Origin: Coniochaeta sp. PMI_546
Lineage: Eukaryota > Ascomycota > Sordariomycetes > Coniochaetales > Coniochaetaceae
Reading direction: 5' to 3'
Assembly: GCA_021432605.1 (NCBI GenBank)
Contig: MU271148.1
Coordinates: forward strand, 875,362 to 939,361
Length of the DNA stretch: 64,000 nucleotides
The notes under the pieces: model-generated
Seen by the model: only the letters and a program-made list of their open reading frames with translations
Database searches by the model: none
Told to the model about the DNA's origin: nothing
Position numbers and translations under genes: made by a program
Shown here: positions 34,498 to 47,300 of the stretch, in pieces
How the letters are laid out: each line of letters starts with the position of its first letter
Numbering within the stretch: the first letter of the stretch is position 1

Positions 34498-36018
34498 TTA
34501 ACCGCTGCCGCCCTTGAAGGCCTTGCCGAACATGAGGAGCTGGAGCTGATCATAGATGGACAGGACACCAGCACCGGCGACACCACGGAGAATGTTGGCA
34601 CCGGCACCCTTGAAGAGAGACTTGACACCCTCCTTGGCAACAATCTGCTGGAAGGCATCGAACGAAGACTTGTACTTGACGGCCTCACCAGAGGTCATCA
34701 TCATGCGCCGGCGGACAGTGTCGAGAGGATACGAGGCGATACCGGCACCGGTGGTGACGCACCAACCGAGAGCGAAAGAGGCAAGGAAGTTATCGGCGAG
34801 GTTACCAACGAGGACGACGGGCTTGATCGAGTCGTACATGCCGAAGTAGAGACCACGGTAGACGACGATACCAGCGACGGAAGGACCGAAACCACGGTAC
34901 AGACCGGCAATACCATCGGAAGCGAGGGTCTTGCGGTAGACATCGACGAGTCCGTTGAACTGGCGCTCACCACCCTTCTTGGCGGACTTGGCGTCGTTGG
35001 CAAGACGGGTACGGGCATAGTCGAGGGAGTAGACGAAGAGGAGCGAAGTGGCACCGGCGGCACCACCGGAGGCGAGGTTACCAGCCATCCACTTGGCGTA
35101 GCCATCACGCTCCTTCTTGTAGCCGAACATGGCCTTGAACTTGTCGCGGAAAGCGAAGTTCAGAGCCTGGGTAGGGAAGTAACGGATGACGTTGGCAGTG
35201 TTGCCACGCCACAGAGCCATGACACCCTCATCGGCGGTTGTGCGACGGAAGCAGTCGACGATACCAGCGTACCGGCGGTCAAGACGGCCAGCCTTGATCA
35301 TCTCATCCTGTAGCGATTGTTAGACCTGGTCCCTGAGATATGTCGTGATGTGGCAATTGGCAGAGACCGCACGTGACGAGACTGCCAGGGACAAAACCGT
35401 TGGTAGTCTCATTACGTAGACGACTGATCTGGGGTTGTTGCAGCACAAAGGAGCTCCCAATTGAATGACGGAGGAACGGATATCAGAATAATCGCGACTA
35501 AACATACCTGGTTCTGAACGAGAAGCTTGACACGCTCGATAGGAGCAGCGGCAGTCTTCGAGACGGCGGCGGAAACACCACCCACTGTGATGTTTTGTCA
35601 GCTACAGAATCAGACAAAGAGTGTATTCAATGTCGCCCGGCTATCTCGCTGGTTCTCGGCGAGCGTAGCAGCTGCGGAGGAAGGGTGACGTACTCAAGAA
35701 GTCGACCACGAAGGACTGGAAGAAATGTCTGTTAGCCAGGTGTCCATGAACGCGTTGTGTTAAGTGCCTGAAAAATTCTTCGCTCGCACTGATCACGACA
35801 GCTGAATGCGAGCTGTTTGCAGCATCGCACCGCCCTCGAAGCCATGACCATCGATGATAGAATAGCGATTGAGGCTATTCTGGCATCGACAGTGGCCGTG
35901 ATGATGGCCATTGAGCCCAGCGCATTGGCATCGATGATGCGAGGGAATTATGGGATGTCAGGATGGCGGGCGAACTTACCGGCATGCCCAGGATCCGGAT
36001 ATCTTCTTTGGACGTCAT
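34498..36018 (-). CDS. AAC: Mitochondrial ADP/ATP carrier
   Basis: Four exons (36018-35980, 35715-35694, 35584-35508, 35307-34498) encode 315 residues. The protein has three tandem carrier repeats with their Px(D/E)xx(K/R) signatures: [22 protein letters not shown] (second repeat, modified as usual in this carrier) and [11 protein letters not shown]. The RRRMMM hexamer is specific to ADP/ATP carriers. Six membrane helices are expected in the inner mitochondrial membrane, exchanging cytosolic ADP for matrix ATP. Exon 2 is a 22-nt microexon (SFVVDFL) preceded by a polypyrimidine acceptor ATTTCTTCCAG. An alternative upstream AG would break frame. High codon bias agrees with strong expression. 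The N-terminus [13 protein letters not shown] is short, with no cleavable presequence, as in the family. Confidence 0.98.
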
Positions 36019-37702
36019 CTTGACTGACTGATCGCAAACACAATGGAAGCGAACAAATGGAGTGGAGATGGGAAAGATAGAGACTCTTCTGATTGAGAGT
36101 TCGAGAAGATGGAGGAGGAAGAGGGAGTCGCGAGAATACTTAAATCTCTGGGTTGGGGAGAGAAACTGGAAAAAATTCGCTGGAGGGCGACCCGCTTTTT
36201 GAGCAGCGAGCGATTCTTCCCGGCCGGGTACGCTAAAAGGGAGCTCTGTCTGCACGGCAACCAAGTTTTAGCCTGAGAGACGAGGCAGCAACCCGCGCTC
36301 TGCACCAACCGGTTCACTCCGAAACCCTTGTCCAGCTCTTTTCGGCTGGCCTTTCAGCACTGACAGGCCGGCTCTGCGCGGGTGTCCTTTGCCTCTTTTC
36401 AGTGGGGGGAGGGTCCTGTTGATGGAACCTTTGCCTCCCTGGAGCCCCTTAGTACGCAATTTCTCCGTCTCGAATCTAGAATTTCAAGATTAAACATTTC
36501 AGCTTTCGAGCCAGGAACAGGGAGTTGCCTGTGATCTTGACATCTAGTCTGGGACCTGCTGAGTCGCCTTGCAGTGAACATATGCTTGGGGTACGCTATG
36601 TATCCATGACTTTGCGAGGTCTGCCCATGGTCCAAAACTCGTGAGCGTTCGGCCTCGAGTGGTTCTTGCGTTCGACCGACTTCCCTGGTTACATCACCGG
36701 TTCCATCATCTCGGCCCAAAGGTCCAACGAGGAGGCTCCGTGCTCCAATAGCAAATCTGGATTTTTTGGTCGACAATCAATGTGCCAAGGGTCTCGGTAC
36801 GTACCTCATCACCAAACTGTTGCCATTGACTCGGAATTGGGATATACCACTCTTACTGTTTCCACGTACATAGTACTAAGTGTTTATTTACGAATATACT
36901 TGGCTCAAGATATTCTGCACCAGCTACCAGGGAATGGCAGTGTTAGTACTTCATCGGTTGAGGTTGATACGAGATGCTTAGTTGTCCGAACCCTGATCAT
37001 ACAGATTGAGGACTGCTGTGCTATCTCGTCTGCGAGTGGCGACACCTGCCGACTCGGCACCGATGTGGAAGCAGTCAGTCCCGATATTGCCAATGGCTAT
37101 ATCTCTCATGACCTTAGTGAACCGCTATACATAAGGTAGTGATGGATGTCCGCACTGGTCTCTACCAGAGCGCTCCGACTGACGGGTGCAAAGAACAAGG
37201 CTGGATAAACCTATGACAATCTGCCCCATGTTTCAGCTTGGCGATTCATGAAAAGCCTCCATAGAGCCGATGTGGCATATAGTTCGTGTCAAGCACACAC
37301 GAGACACATCCTCACAGTAGGTCAACTGTACGATTTCATAGGGCACCGCGGCAAAGGGTATCTTTTACTGCTTTCCGATTTGGTCATGCTCAAGATGAAA
37401 ATATCGACCGCAACCATTTCCCCTTCACATGCCTCGAGTGATATTCACTGTAGCAGTTGCGAATGGGCGTTGAAGTTGACCGTATCTGTTGTGGTCGATT
37501 TGGTGGTGCGATTCAGACTAGAGGACCTGGAGCGCTTCCCGATCCCTAAGTTACACCCGAGTTGCCGTCAAAAAATGTCCATTTCCCTGGAGACGCAGCC
37601 ATTTTCCGAGTGTCCATTGTAATCCCTTAGCAATCCTCCCTGAGCAATCCTCATCATAACTCCGTTATTCTTGGTAACGCGCAGACGTCATGTTGAGAAA
37701 AT
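36019..37702. other. Long intergenic stretch, no gene seen
   Basis: This 1.68-kb region lies between the ADP/ATP carrier promoter and the eS25 3' end. Frames such as 36666-37139 and 37248-37622 (plus) look like chance ORFs. No RNA gene is recognised. Confidence 0.5.
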
Positions 37703-38150
37703 TTACTCGGCAGCGGTAACGGCACGAGCTGTAGTGAGAAAAAACAGAGTCAGCAACACTGGTAAAGACATTCGAAGATGCGTCCCATCCTGAGGCAGGA
37801 ACATACTGTAGATCTGCATCTTGCTGTGCGTAACGACCGGCTTGATCAGGCCCTTCTCCTCCAACTCCTTGATGCACTTGCGTGCAAGCGAGCCGTTGAC
37901 CTTCAGTCTATCGACGAGAGTAGCGACGGTGACGAGACGGTACGACTGGACATCCTTGTAGAGCTTGTCGGAGGTGGCCTTGTCGAGCAGGACGGCGTGC
38001 TGTGCCTTGTCCTTGACCTTGCCCTTGGACCACTGCAGAAAGAACCCGTTAGATCGATGTCGCAGGGCCAGAACAGCGATATTGTATTTGACGATGACGC
38101 ATGCATACCTTCTTCTTCTGCTTCTTCGCTCCTGTGTTTGCGGGCGCCAT
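37703..38150 (-). CDS. RPS25: 40S ribosomal protein eS25
   Basis: Three exons (38150-38109, 38032-37807, 37728-37703) encode 97 residues. The first exon gives the Lys-rich N-terminus MAPANTGAKKQKKK. The core WSKGKVKDKAQHAVLLDK, YRLVTVATLVDRLKVNGSLA and KELEEKGLIKPVVTHSKMQIY is diagnostic for eS25, a winged-helix-like small-subunit protein. eS25 lies at the head of the 40S subunit and is needed for some IRES-driven and reinitiation events. The last exon encodes only eight residues plus stop (ending TAAE). The gene is divergent from uS7, 1.58 kb away, so the two small-subunit genes could share upstream control, though the distance is large. Confidence 0.97.
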
Positions 38151-39732
38151 GATGATTGATTCTGCTGTCGGAGGATGGCGATGCAGAAAGGACAATTCGG
38201 TGGTGTCTTTGCGGGGGGGTTTTGGAGTAATTTTTGAATACGCTTGTGACCACTTGCCCTAACGCCAAAATTTCGGGAAGCGCCCGCTTTGAGGAATACC
38301 CTGTTTAATTGGATATTTTGCTCTCTTACAAGGCACGCCCCATTAAGTCCCCACATTTGTGCGAATACTGCATAGTAGACTCTACACATGTACACGTAGA
38401 TAGGCCTGGTAGGAACCCAGAATCCTACCTGGTGTAGTCATCTAAGTGTGCACTATGTATGCTGCGGCTCACAAGACTTTACTACCACAGCAAGACATAA
38501 AGAGACGTAGAAACCCGGATCAACGTCTCATGACAAGTGCCTGGACGATGAGCATGCCTCATCAAGCACACCCTCGTCTTCTATGCTACCTTGTCTCACC
38601 AGGAAGGTTCTCTGCTATGGAGGCCACCGCCCTAGTCTCTCCCTTGCCCAATGTCTAGCAAGTCGACGTCGCCTTCAACTAGTGCCTTGGAGAGTGGCTT
38701 GTATCGATAGCACACGCCGGCGGATATAGGAAGCACAAGTCGCGGATGTTGTTGTGACAATTGGATTAAGAGATGGCAGTCAGTGTCATCGAACCTGGTC
38801 CACATGTAATACCATATCACTACCATAGTATACGACATAGACGGCGGGACAAGGCCGCTGTGCCGTACTGATATCTGAACATTTTCGCAACATGAAAATC
38901 TCGGCTGGATGCCCATGCTTACGGACAAGTGAGTAAACCCACATGTATCATATTTCGTCCGCCCTGTACTTGAGAAGACTACTACCTTTGTGGATGACCA
39001 TACGCAACTGGTGGCGGCACACGGATGGACCGATGGCTTCAGGTATAGAGTCACAAGCCTCTAGACGCTCTACTTAATTGCTCATGGAATTGAGATAATG
39101 ACCTTTCAGTCGAAGAAGTCCGCTCAGATAGCTTAGACTTACGCACTTAGGAAGGTTGTAAAGGTCTAAGGCCGAGACGGATTCTAGTTCGAGCTCTTGA
39201 ACTTCTACGGGACACGAGCGCTAATGATATTCACAGCAGTAACCAAGAAGAATGACATGTAGTCCACTTTATGTCTGAGATTAAACAAGGTAACCACCAC
39301 CGACCTGATGATATTCATTGCGCCAGATCTTCATTGGCCTTTCGACATAGATCTTTATGTGGCCTACATACAACACTACAATGAGAAGCAAAACACTGAC
39401 AATCGGCTAGAACTGCTCTGGCAGGAGCATAATTCACCAATTGCAGGCTGTGATTATCGCCGGCTGAAAGCAAAGTCCAGCTGGGACAGCTGGGTGTTGT
39501 ATAACCCCACCCGCTGCGGCGCAGAAAGCAAGCCATTCCACCTTTAGCGGAACCAGGTTTATCCGAGCAGCCCACTGAAGTCGAGCCCGAACCCGAGTTC
39601 CCCACAGTCGAGTTTTGGGCCACACCAAAAATTTCGCCCAAAAATTAACCAGAATCCGACCTCACCTCGATCACGACAACCCACTACACACCCACGAGAG
39701 TCCTTCGGCGTCAGCATTTTCACAGCACCAAA
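38151..39732. promoter_or_regulatory. Intergenic between divergent eS25 and uS7 genes
   Basis: This 1.58-kb region holds both ribosomal-protein promoters at its ends. The middle contains uninformative ORFs (for example 38632-39054, minus). No RNA gene or clear shared motif was found by eye. Confidence 0.45.
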
Positions 39733-40633
39733 ATGTCTGACAACGGCGAAATCGAGGTCGAGGCCGTCTCCGGCTACCAGGTCCTTCCCAAGGAGGTCGT
39801 CGCTGAGATTGGCAGCATCAAGCTGTTCAACCGCTGGAGCTACGAGGACGTTGAGATTCGGGATATCTCTTTGACGTAAGGACACCCCTCAGAAAAACAA
39901 TCACCTTTATTACGCTGGCGGATATCGATGGAGCGGCGGGTTGGAGAAGAAACACCGAGCAACACGATCAGAAACGACGCAATTGGAAGACATGCGATCA
40001 CGGAACTCGAGACGCTGCGGTTTTACCACGCAGAGGATACCGAAGGCTAACTTCATCTTTCTTGCAGCGATTACATTCAGATCCGCTCTCCCGTCTACAT
40101 CCCTCACTCCGCTGGTCGTTATGCCGTCAAGCGCTTCCGGAAGGCCCAGTGCCCCATCATCGAGCGTCTCACCAACTCTCTGATGATGCACGGCCGCAAC
40201 AACGGAAAGAAGCTCATGGCTGTCCGCATTGTTGCCCACGCTTTCGAGATCGTGAGTTTTACCGACAGCGGACTACATGGTCAAGAAGACCGGAGCCTAA
40301 CATCGATTCGCACAGATCCACCTGATGACCGACCAGAACCCCATCCAGATTGCCGTTGACGCCATTGTCAACTGCGGTCCCCGCGAAGACAGCACCCGTA
40401 TCGGTTCCGCCGGTACCGTCCGTCGCCAGGCCGTCGATGTCTCCCCTCTCCGCCGCGTCAACCAGGCCATCTCCCTCCTGACCACCGGTGCCCGTGAGGC
40501 CTCTTTCCGCAACGTCAAGTCGATCGCCGAGTGCCTTGCCGAGGAGCTGATCAACGCTGCCAAGGGAAGCAGCAACTCGTACGCCATCAAGAAGAAGGAC
40601 GAGTTGGAGCGTGTGGCCAAGTCTAACCGGTAA
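39733..40633 (+). CDS. RPS5: 40S ribosomal protein uS7
   Basis: Three exons (39733-39875, 40068-40251, 40316-40633) encode 214 residues. The sequence is unmistakable: [59 protein letters not shown] and the C-terminus [11 protein letters not shown]. uS7 sits in the head of the 40S subunit beside the mRNA exit channel and E site. The first intron is 192 bp, longer than the others here, which is common for introns near the start of fungal ribosomal-protein genes. Strong codon bias toward C-ending codons fits high expression. Confidence 0.98.
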
Positions 40634-41693
40634 AGGGTGGAAGACGGAAGAGGATGTGTTGTCGCCGGCGGTGGTAGTGCGTACCGGTTACTATCACTGT
40701 TGGCTCATCTTGCTTACTTGGGAAACCGTGCGTATCTGGCGCGAGGGAAGGGAACTTCTCCGGCATGTGTGCAAAGGGTGCATTTCGCGCGTTCAGGACT
40801 CTGGCGGATGCGGTTTTTCATCAACGGCATTCTTGTCAAATAAGGCAATGAAAAGGGGCTCTCGGTTACGTATCTCATGGGAGCAATTTCAATGAACCTT
40901 TAAAAACACATCACTTTTCATCTGATATCCTGTAGTACTGACGTCGTTTTCTGCAAGCCATTTGGCCTCCCGTCCGATGGCTTTGACACGCAGTTGATTC
41001 GCAGGTGAGGAGTCGTAGCCAGCTCACTGTCGCCTTTTTGGTGGTTGGGAGTCATTCTGACACGAGGCCCGATTGTCAAAAAGGACCGAAGTTATTTTGA
41101 CTTATCTGCATTTAGCATGGCGGGATCGGTGATACACTGATGCCCGCGAGGAATCCTGCTGAGAGCTGGTTTCAGATGTATTCTACATACAATGCCTCAC
41201 ATCTGGAGTTGAACCATCCCTTCCTGTCTGAGCCATGACCCCAAAACCATGAAGCCACGCGAACCACATGAGGTAAGTTCATAACGTTGTCGTCATAGAA
41301 GAAGGTCAGGCCATGGTGCCTTTGTTGCACCCTTAGAAGACTCATCGCAAAACCTCCACAACATGAACAAAACAGTAGGGGATCCTTGCACTGGTCCGTC
41401 CATAAACTCATTTGCAGTTCCATCACGGAATCCAGACCCTGGCCTAGTCCCTCAAAGATAACAACCATCAACCACATACCTCAACAGCCACAGCTCCCAA
41501 CGACCGCAGACAGGCGACATTTGACAGTAGCAACCATCAAACCACCACACATCTGACCACCAGAGAGAGCAAGGTATCAAGAGACAATGTCAATTTTATC
41601 TCTCTGCAAGTAAAGAGCCACCACACGCAGCTACAAGGGGCATCCAGCCGATCTCCAGGCAATGTATCCGTCGTCCTTGGGGGGAAAGGTAAA
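40634..41693. other. Intergenic, convergent 3' flanks
   Basis: This 1.06-kb region lies between the converging uS7 and GNAT genes. ORFs such as 41172-41477 (minus) show no domain. No other feature is seen. Confidence 0.5.
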
Positions 41694-42545
41694 CTAACCG
41701 CGATCTCCGAGTCCTGGGAGCAACTTATCCTGGTAGAACTCGAGGCGCCTGAACATGCCGACATGGGGGATGCCCTCCTCGTACCACTTGCCCATGAGCT
41801 CGTCCTGGACGAAGCCGTGCCTCTGCCAGGTCCGGACGGCGCCGACCTGGGCGTGGACGCACACGAGGCCGTTCCACTCGGCCCGGGCGCGGCTGGGGTT
41901 GAAGTAGGTCCAGTTCTTCATGGCCCAGTCGAGGGCCGCGTTGATGAGAAGGCCGGCGTAGTGCTTGTTGCGGTGCTCAGGGACGACGGCCAGGCGGCCC
42001 AGCTTGACGTAGGGCTCCTCTCCGTCGTGGTGGCTCGTCTCGCGATCCTTGTAGCCGTAGGGCGCCTGACCCTCGGGCTCGTCTGAATCCTGCGCGGTGC
42101 TGGCCTCGGCGCCGGCGCGGGGAGGGAGCAGCTTGCCGTCGACGTACTCTCTGCCGGCCTTTGGATGGGGGCAATGAGGGAAGGGAACCATGCGGATCGT
42201 GCCGATTGGGATAGCCGTGCTCCGGGCCTCGGCGGGAAGGGTGACGGCGCCGGTGTCCGGGTCGGTAACGGCGTCCTCCTGGAGGCAGTCGGTGGCATAG
42301 ATGACCCAGTGGCAGGAGCGAGCGTCGTCGGAGTCGAATTCGTTCTTGAGTGGGATGTGCTGCTCGCGGACGAAGACCTGCTCGCGGACAATCATGGCGT
42401 CGATGAAGGTGCTCGGCAGATTGGCATCTGCACGCTGCTCCTTGGGCGGACGGCTGCTGTCGTACTTGTCCAGGGCCTTCTTGGCGGGCGGCTGGAAGGC
42501 AACGAACGGCAGTTGAGGGGTGGGAGCATTGAAAACGATCGACAT
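41694..42545 (-). CDS. GNAT-family N-acetyltransferase
   Basis: A single exon encodes 283 residues. The N-terminal half contains MIVREQVFVREQHIPLKNEF followed by DARSCHWVIYA, the usual first strands of a GNAT fold. The acetyl-CoA-binding motif is LGRLAVVPEHRNKHYAGLLI (R/Q-x-x-x-x-G/A type) followed by helix NAALDWAMKNW. C-terminal strands read VCVHAQVGAVRTWQRHGF and GIPHVGMFRRLE, a typical GNAT ending. Several loops carry insertions (about 40 residues between IRMVPFPH and EEPYVKLGR). The substrate cannot be told: the closest general resemblance is to fungal small-molecule acetyltransferases with a VREQVFV-EQ start (ElaA/Gna-like). No intron is needed to keep the fold complete. The gene is divergent from an SDR gene. 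Confidence 0.88.
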   Translation of the reverse strand: MSIVFNAPTPQLPFVAFQPPAKKALDKYDSSRPPKEQRADANLPSTFIDAMIVREQVFVREQHIPLKNEFDSDDARSCHWVIYATDCLQEDAVTDPDTGAVTLPAEARSTAIPIGTIRMVPFPHCPHPKAGREYVDGKLLPPRAGAEASTAQDSDEPEGQAPYGYKDRETSHHDGEEPYVKLGRLAVVPEHRNKHYAGLLINAALDWAMKNWTYFNPSRARAEWNGLVCVHAQVGAVRTWQRHGFVQDELMGKWYEEGIPHVGMFRRLEFYQDKLLPGLGDRG

Positions 42546-43286
42546 TGTGGCGGTTTGGGGAGATGTGATGGAATGGTTGAATGGATGTGTGTTGCTTTTC
42601 AGCTTTAATGAGCGTGTTCAGGCTCACTTCTTGTCGAAGACGTGAGGCGAGAATTTGGGATTGGACGATAATGCCTTGACAGTCCTCACGTCCACTCACT
42701 TGTCTAGAGATAAAAGTCGTGTCAGTGAGATCTCAGTGCCAATTTGATGATTGTCGCGAGCTCGCGTGGATTACTTACGACTCGATTGGAGGCAGATAAT
42801 TTGGTGTCCTGGTTCAGCAGATCGCGACGTGATGACAAGCCGGAGAAGAAAAACTCTTCAATCGGTCTGGTGAGTCACTTCTGACGGCTTGGGCCTGAAG
42901 CGCGCCCTGCCGTTGACTTGACTCTGTTGAGATGCAGGTTGTGAGGGTCAGGTATGTTTGCAAAAGAGGGTACTGTGGAATGACCGGCTCAGCGGCGTTG
43001 GAAAGCGGCTTGTCTTCCCGGAGATGAAGTTGATTTGGGTAGGAAAAGACGGAAGACTCGGGGCGGAGGAAAATCAACTTCGGGCCGGAAGTTGTTGAAG
43101 AATCGGGGCCGTATGTGCCGAGTTCGGAGGTGGGGCGGGATTGTAAATGCCGGCCCCCGCATATAAGGTGCCGACTTTCCACTTGCTTTTTGGTCACAGC
43201 CTGGTGACTTTCCGGTGATCTGCAACTCCTTTGATAGTAATAAACTCGATTCTAGACGGCTATTTGTGCTTGGAGCACTTGCATTC
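42546..43286. promoter_or_regulatory. Bidirectional promoter region, GNAT / SDR
   Basis: This 741-bp region separates divergent starts. ORFs here (42814-43197 and 42989-43366, minus) lack protein features. No palindrome or TATA box stands out. Confidence 0.45.
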
Positions 43287-44174
43287 ATGTCATCACCATT
43301 GAAGAGGAAGCGAAGTGAGGATAACACGACAATGAGCAGTGAAGCAAATAATGAGCTGAAGGGCAAATTGGCCTTGATAACGGGCGCTTCAGGTGGGCAC
43401 GTACACCCCCACCAACATATTATCGCCGGTACCTACTACTAACAGACGTTTAGCATCGGAGCCGCCTGCGCGAGGGCTTTATGGACCCAGAATGTGTCCC
43501 TGGCTCTGACATACTGGTCAGACGGCGACCGTCTCTCTGAAATATTCAAGGAACTCTTGCGGATGAAACGTCGCGACAGCAACCAGGGCACCAAGATCAC
43601 CATCTACCAGGCCAATATGGCTTCTGAGGATGACATAAAACGCTTGTTCGCGGATATCCAGGAGCATCACGACAGGTTGCCTGACATACTCATTTCCAAC
43701 GCAGGTTACGGCAAGAGGATCCCCAACATTGCGGATATCTCACTGGAGGAGTTCGATCACACGCTCAGCGTGAACTTGAGGGCGTCTTTTATTCTGTGTA
43801 AACTGGCTATCCCTTACATGACCCAGCAGCAGTGGGGACGCGTCATATTCGTCTCCTCCATCGCGGCTCACGGCGGCGGTATCAATGGGTGCCACTACGC
43901 GGCTAGCAAGGCCGGGCTGACGGGACTGATGAAGAATCTGGCCTATAAGCACGCGAAGGACGGTATTACTTTCAATGATGTTGCGCCAGCGATGATTGGA
44001 GAAACGGGCATGATTCCCGACGAGAAATTCGTCGAGGGAACCCCGGGAGACGTGAGGAACATACCGGTTGGGAGGTTGGGTACGCCTGCCGAAGTGGCAA
44101 ATGTGGTCATGATGTTCTGCCAGACGGGGTATATGACGGGGCAAAGTGTTCTTCTCAGCGGCGGACTGAAGTGA
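43287..44174 (+). CDS. Short-chain dehydrogenase/reductase with a GC-AG intron
   Basis: Two exons (43287-43396 and 43454-44174) encode 276 residues. A basic N-terminus (MSSPLKRKRSEDN) precedes LKGKLALITGASGGIGAACA, the complete TGxxxGIG cofactor motif. Further SDR landmarks are the NAG motif (LISNAGYG), catalytic Ser (VIFVSSIA), YAASKAG with the catalytic Tyr and Lys, and the C-terminal TGQSVLLSGG found in FabG-like oxidoreductases. The motif is complete only if the intron starts with GC (43397-43398); all GT donors nearby break the frame. The acceptor is well formed, with a perfect TACTAAC branch site about 11 nt upstream of TTTAG. The enzyme is a probable 3-oxoacyl-reductase-like SDR of unknown substrate. 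The N-terminal RKRSED stretch is unusual for the family. Confidence 0.9.
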
Positions 44175-44305
44175 TGATACGCGAAGATTACTTTCTATCA
44201 TTGTAAAAGCTAACGAATGACTGTCATGAGATTGTGGTACCGCTTATTGTCCCAGGAAAAATTAGAACCAGACATCACACATTGCCCTCAAAAACGGCGC
44301 GGTCC

Positions 44306-47300
44306 TCACGCCCGGATCTTGACTGCCAGCAGCGTGACCGCCGCCAAAATCACCGGCAAGATACTAACCACTTCCCCCAGCCCAGCGTACGCAGGCGGGA
44401 TCCGAAAAGTCACAAAAGCCCCAGCTGTCATCAAAATGGCGAGCAGGTTGTACAGTCCTGACCACACAAAGTTGAACACCATGCGGTGATACGCAGCCCG
44501 ACTCAGGTCGATGAGGAAGGGGATACCTTGCAGTCCGGCGAGAAGCACGACATCTGCAGCTCCCCGCGTGACCTCGCTTCCTCTTGTTGCCAACTCGTTG
44601 CCTCCGCTGATCTGGACACCCACATCTGCTTGCATCACAGCCACGGCGTCGTTGGTACCGTCACCGCAGAACATCACCGTCTTGCTCTTCTCCTCAGCCT
44701 TGAGATTGGCAACGTAGTCTCGCTTCATCCCCGGCGTGCAGTTTGCGGCGACAAAAGATAACGGGATGCCGAGTTTCGAGGCAACTCGACCTACTGCTCC
44801 GCTGTTGTCGCCAGAGACAAGGTGCACAGCAATCCCGCGTCTCTGCAGCTGGGCGACCACGGACACAGCCTCTTCGCGGATGTGAGTCCTGAGTCCGGCA
44901 ACAGCTACGAGACGGGTATCCTTGGTGACGCAAAAGACAGTCATCTTGTCTTGAGTCAGGCGAGTAACCAACGGGTGGTCAAAAGTTCCAGTCCATTGCG
45001 GGCTTCCTCCACGAATGGTCACTCCCGCATAGGTCCCTTCGACGCCTGCTCCAGGGATCACACGTAGGTTGCTGGTGAGTGTTGTCTGCGTCTGTCCCAT
45101 ATACTTCGCTATGGCGACGGAAACTGGATGCTTGTTGCCTTGGACCAGTGTTTGGATTATTTCGGCAGCCTCACCCTTGTCTGAACCGACCAGATCGAGC
45201 GAGGCAACATCAAGCTCCGCCTCTGTCAATGTCCCAGTCTTGTCGAAAAGCACATCCGTGACCTTACGAGCTCTCTCAGTCGAGTCCGCAGATTTGATGA
45301 TCACCCCTGCCCGCGCTGCGATTCCGCCAGCTATGACGAGGACCATCGGGACTGCCAGGCCGATACCGCAGGGACAAGATATGGCGAGGACGGCAATGGC
45401 ATACGTGATGGCATGCGCCACGGCCTGTCCACCAGTATTATCTCTAGCCTTCGTGTAGATGATGATCCAAACGATAAGCACGACGATGGCGATGCCACTC
45501 ACGGTGGGCACAAAGTAGCTTGCAACTCGATCTGCGAGAGTCTGCATCTTCGGCACCCCCTTTGATGCTCGCTCGACCATGTCCGCTATATCTGTCACCG
45601 TATTGTGGCCCGGTAGGCGCGTGGCTTGCACTATCATGGTACCCCAAATGTTCCTCGCCCCGGCGATGACATCCATACCCGCGCGTTTGACGACAGGAGT
45701 GTTTTCGCCGGTGATCATAGACTCGTCAACCTCGCTGACCCCCTCTATGACTCGACCGTCTGTGGCAATCTTGCAGTCGCCGAACACCTTGAATCGGTCT
45801 CCGAATTGTAACAGACGAGCATCGACCTCTCTCTCAGCGCCGCCCTCAATAAGAACGGCAGTGGTAGGCTGCAGGGAACGCATTGAGACAGCAGAAACCG
45901 CCCGGATACGAGCATACGCAGCCACGAGTCGACTAAACACAACGAGAGTGATCAAGAGTGTACTCGTCTCGAAAAACTCTGCTGTTTCCAGCGGCGAGCC
46001 GGCGAGCCGGAATCCGAAAGCCACCACGGAGTACAGATAGGCAGCCGTGATACTGATGACGATCAACATGTCCATCTCAACCACCCCGCTGTATAACAAT
46101 GCCGACACAGCGGGTTGATAAAACTCGGGAATGGCGATGAGCTGTACCAGCGTAGCGAGTGAGAACTGGATACTTGCCCGAGTGTTCGGATTGAGCGGCA
46201 ATTGCCCCCAGGCCAGCACCAAAACAGGTATGGTCAGAATCCAGGATGCGAGCGTCTTGAGAAGCATATCGTGCATCTTCTTCCGACTGTTTGCCAGAGA
46301 AGGATCCTCGGGTGGAGGCGCCAGACCATCGGTTAAGTTTCCCAATCTCTCGAGCAGTGCTCTTGCTCCAACTACTGTGGGATCATAAACGACTCTCACA
46401 ACTCTTTTGGTAAGAGGTGACACCTGAAGAACTCCGGGAAGGGACACATTCTGCAAGGCTGCCAGAGAGGTCCTTGGAGAGACCAACAAGTCCAGATATT
46501 GGTCGAGTTTATTGAGCACAGTGCACTGGAAGCCACTCGCTTTCTCGATAGCTTGAACAGTGTCAGGGATAGACGTTGCCGGCGTGGCCAGATCGAACTC
46601 GGCGCTTCCCATGACGAAGTCGACCCGAAAGTTCACCGCGTTAGGGACAATATCATTCACGACCCGTGCGAATTTGGTAGCGCAGCCTGAGCACGTCATA
46701 CCTTGTACTGCAAGCGAGACATGTTCCAGTTCAGAGTTCTTCTCGAGGTCCCGGCCTGCGCTCGTGACACTGCGAGTGGAAGGCAGGGGAAGACCTTCGC
46801 TGGCGATTTTGGGAGCACAGCTGTCGCTGGGGCAGCAAGTTGCCGAGGAGGAAGGGTAAAGAGGTCGACTCTTGTCCTCGGGTCCACAACTGGCACTAGA
46901 ACCACAGGTTGAAGGCGATAACTGCACCGGCTTTGCTGATGTCTGGCAGCAGTTGGGTTTCAATGACTGTTCAGCGGTGCAGGTATTTGTTCTGCTCGAT
47001 TTTCCTTCCCTGGAAGCGGTGTCCCGAGAGAGCTGCCGGGGCCTGGCGATGTCTTCCCGAGAAGTGCAACAGGCCGGGCGAAGTCCGCGATCGAGCACAC
47101 TTCGGCAGATACACTTAGCGGTTTCCAGGTAGGCGCTGTACTTTGCGAAGGCTGTTTGAAGATGCATGTTACATGGCGAACGAGAGCGTTGAGCCAGCTC
47201 GCCATCGTCACGATCGTGGTCGAGTAAAGCTAGGGAAAACTTAGTGATGGTATTTCAGTTATCTGATGACACTTACCCTTACTTCCTGCATTACATGCTT

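Noticed and set aside
34486-35313. 275-codon plus-strand frame over the ADP/ATP carrier
   Set aside because: It lies fully within the opposite-strand carrier exon. The repetitive Asp/Glu/Thr content mirrors biased codons.
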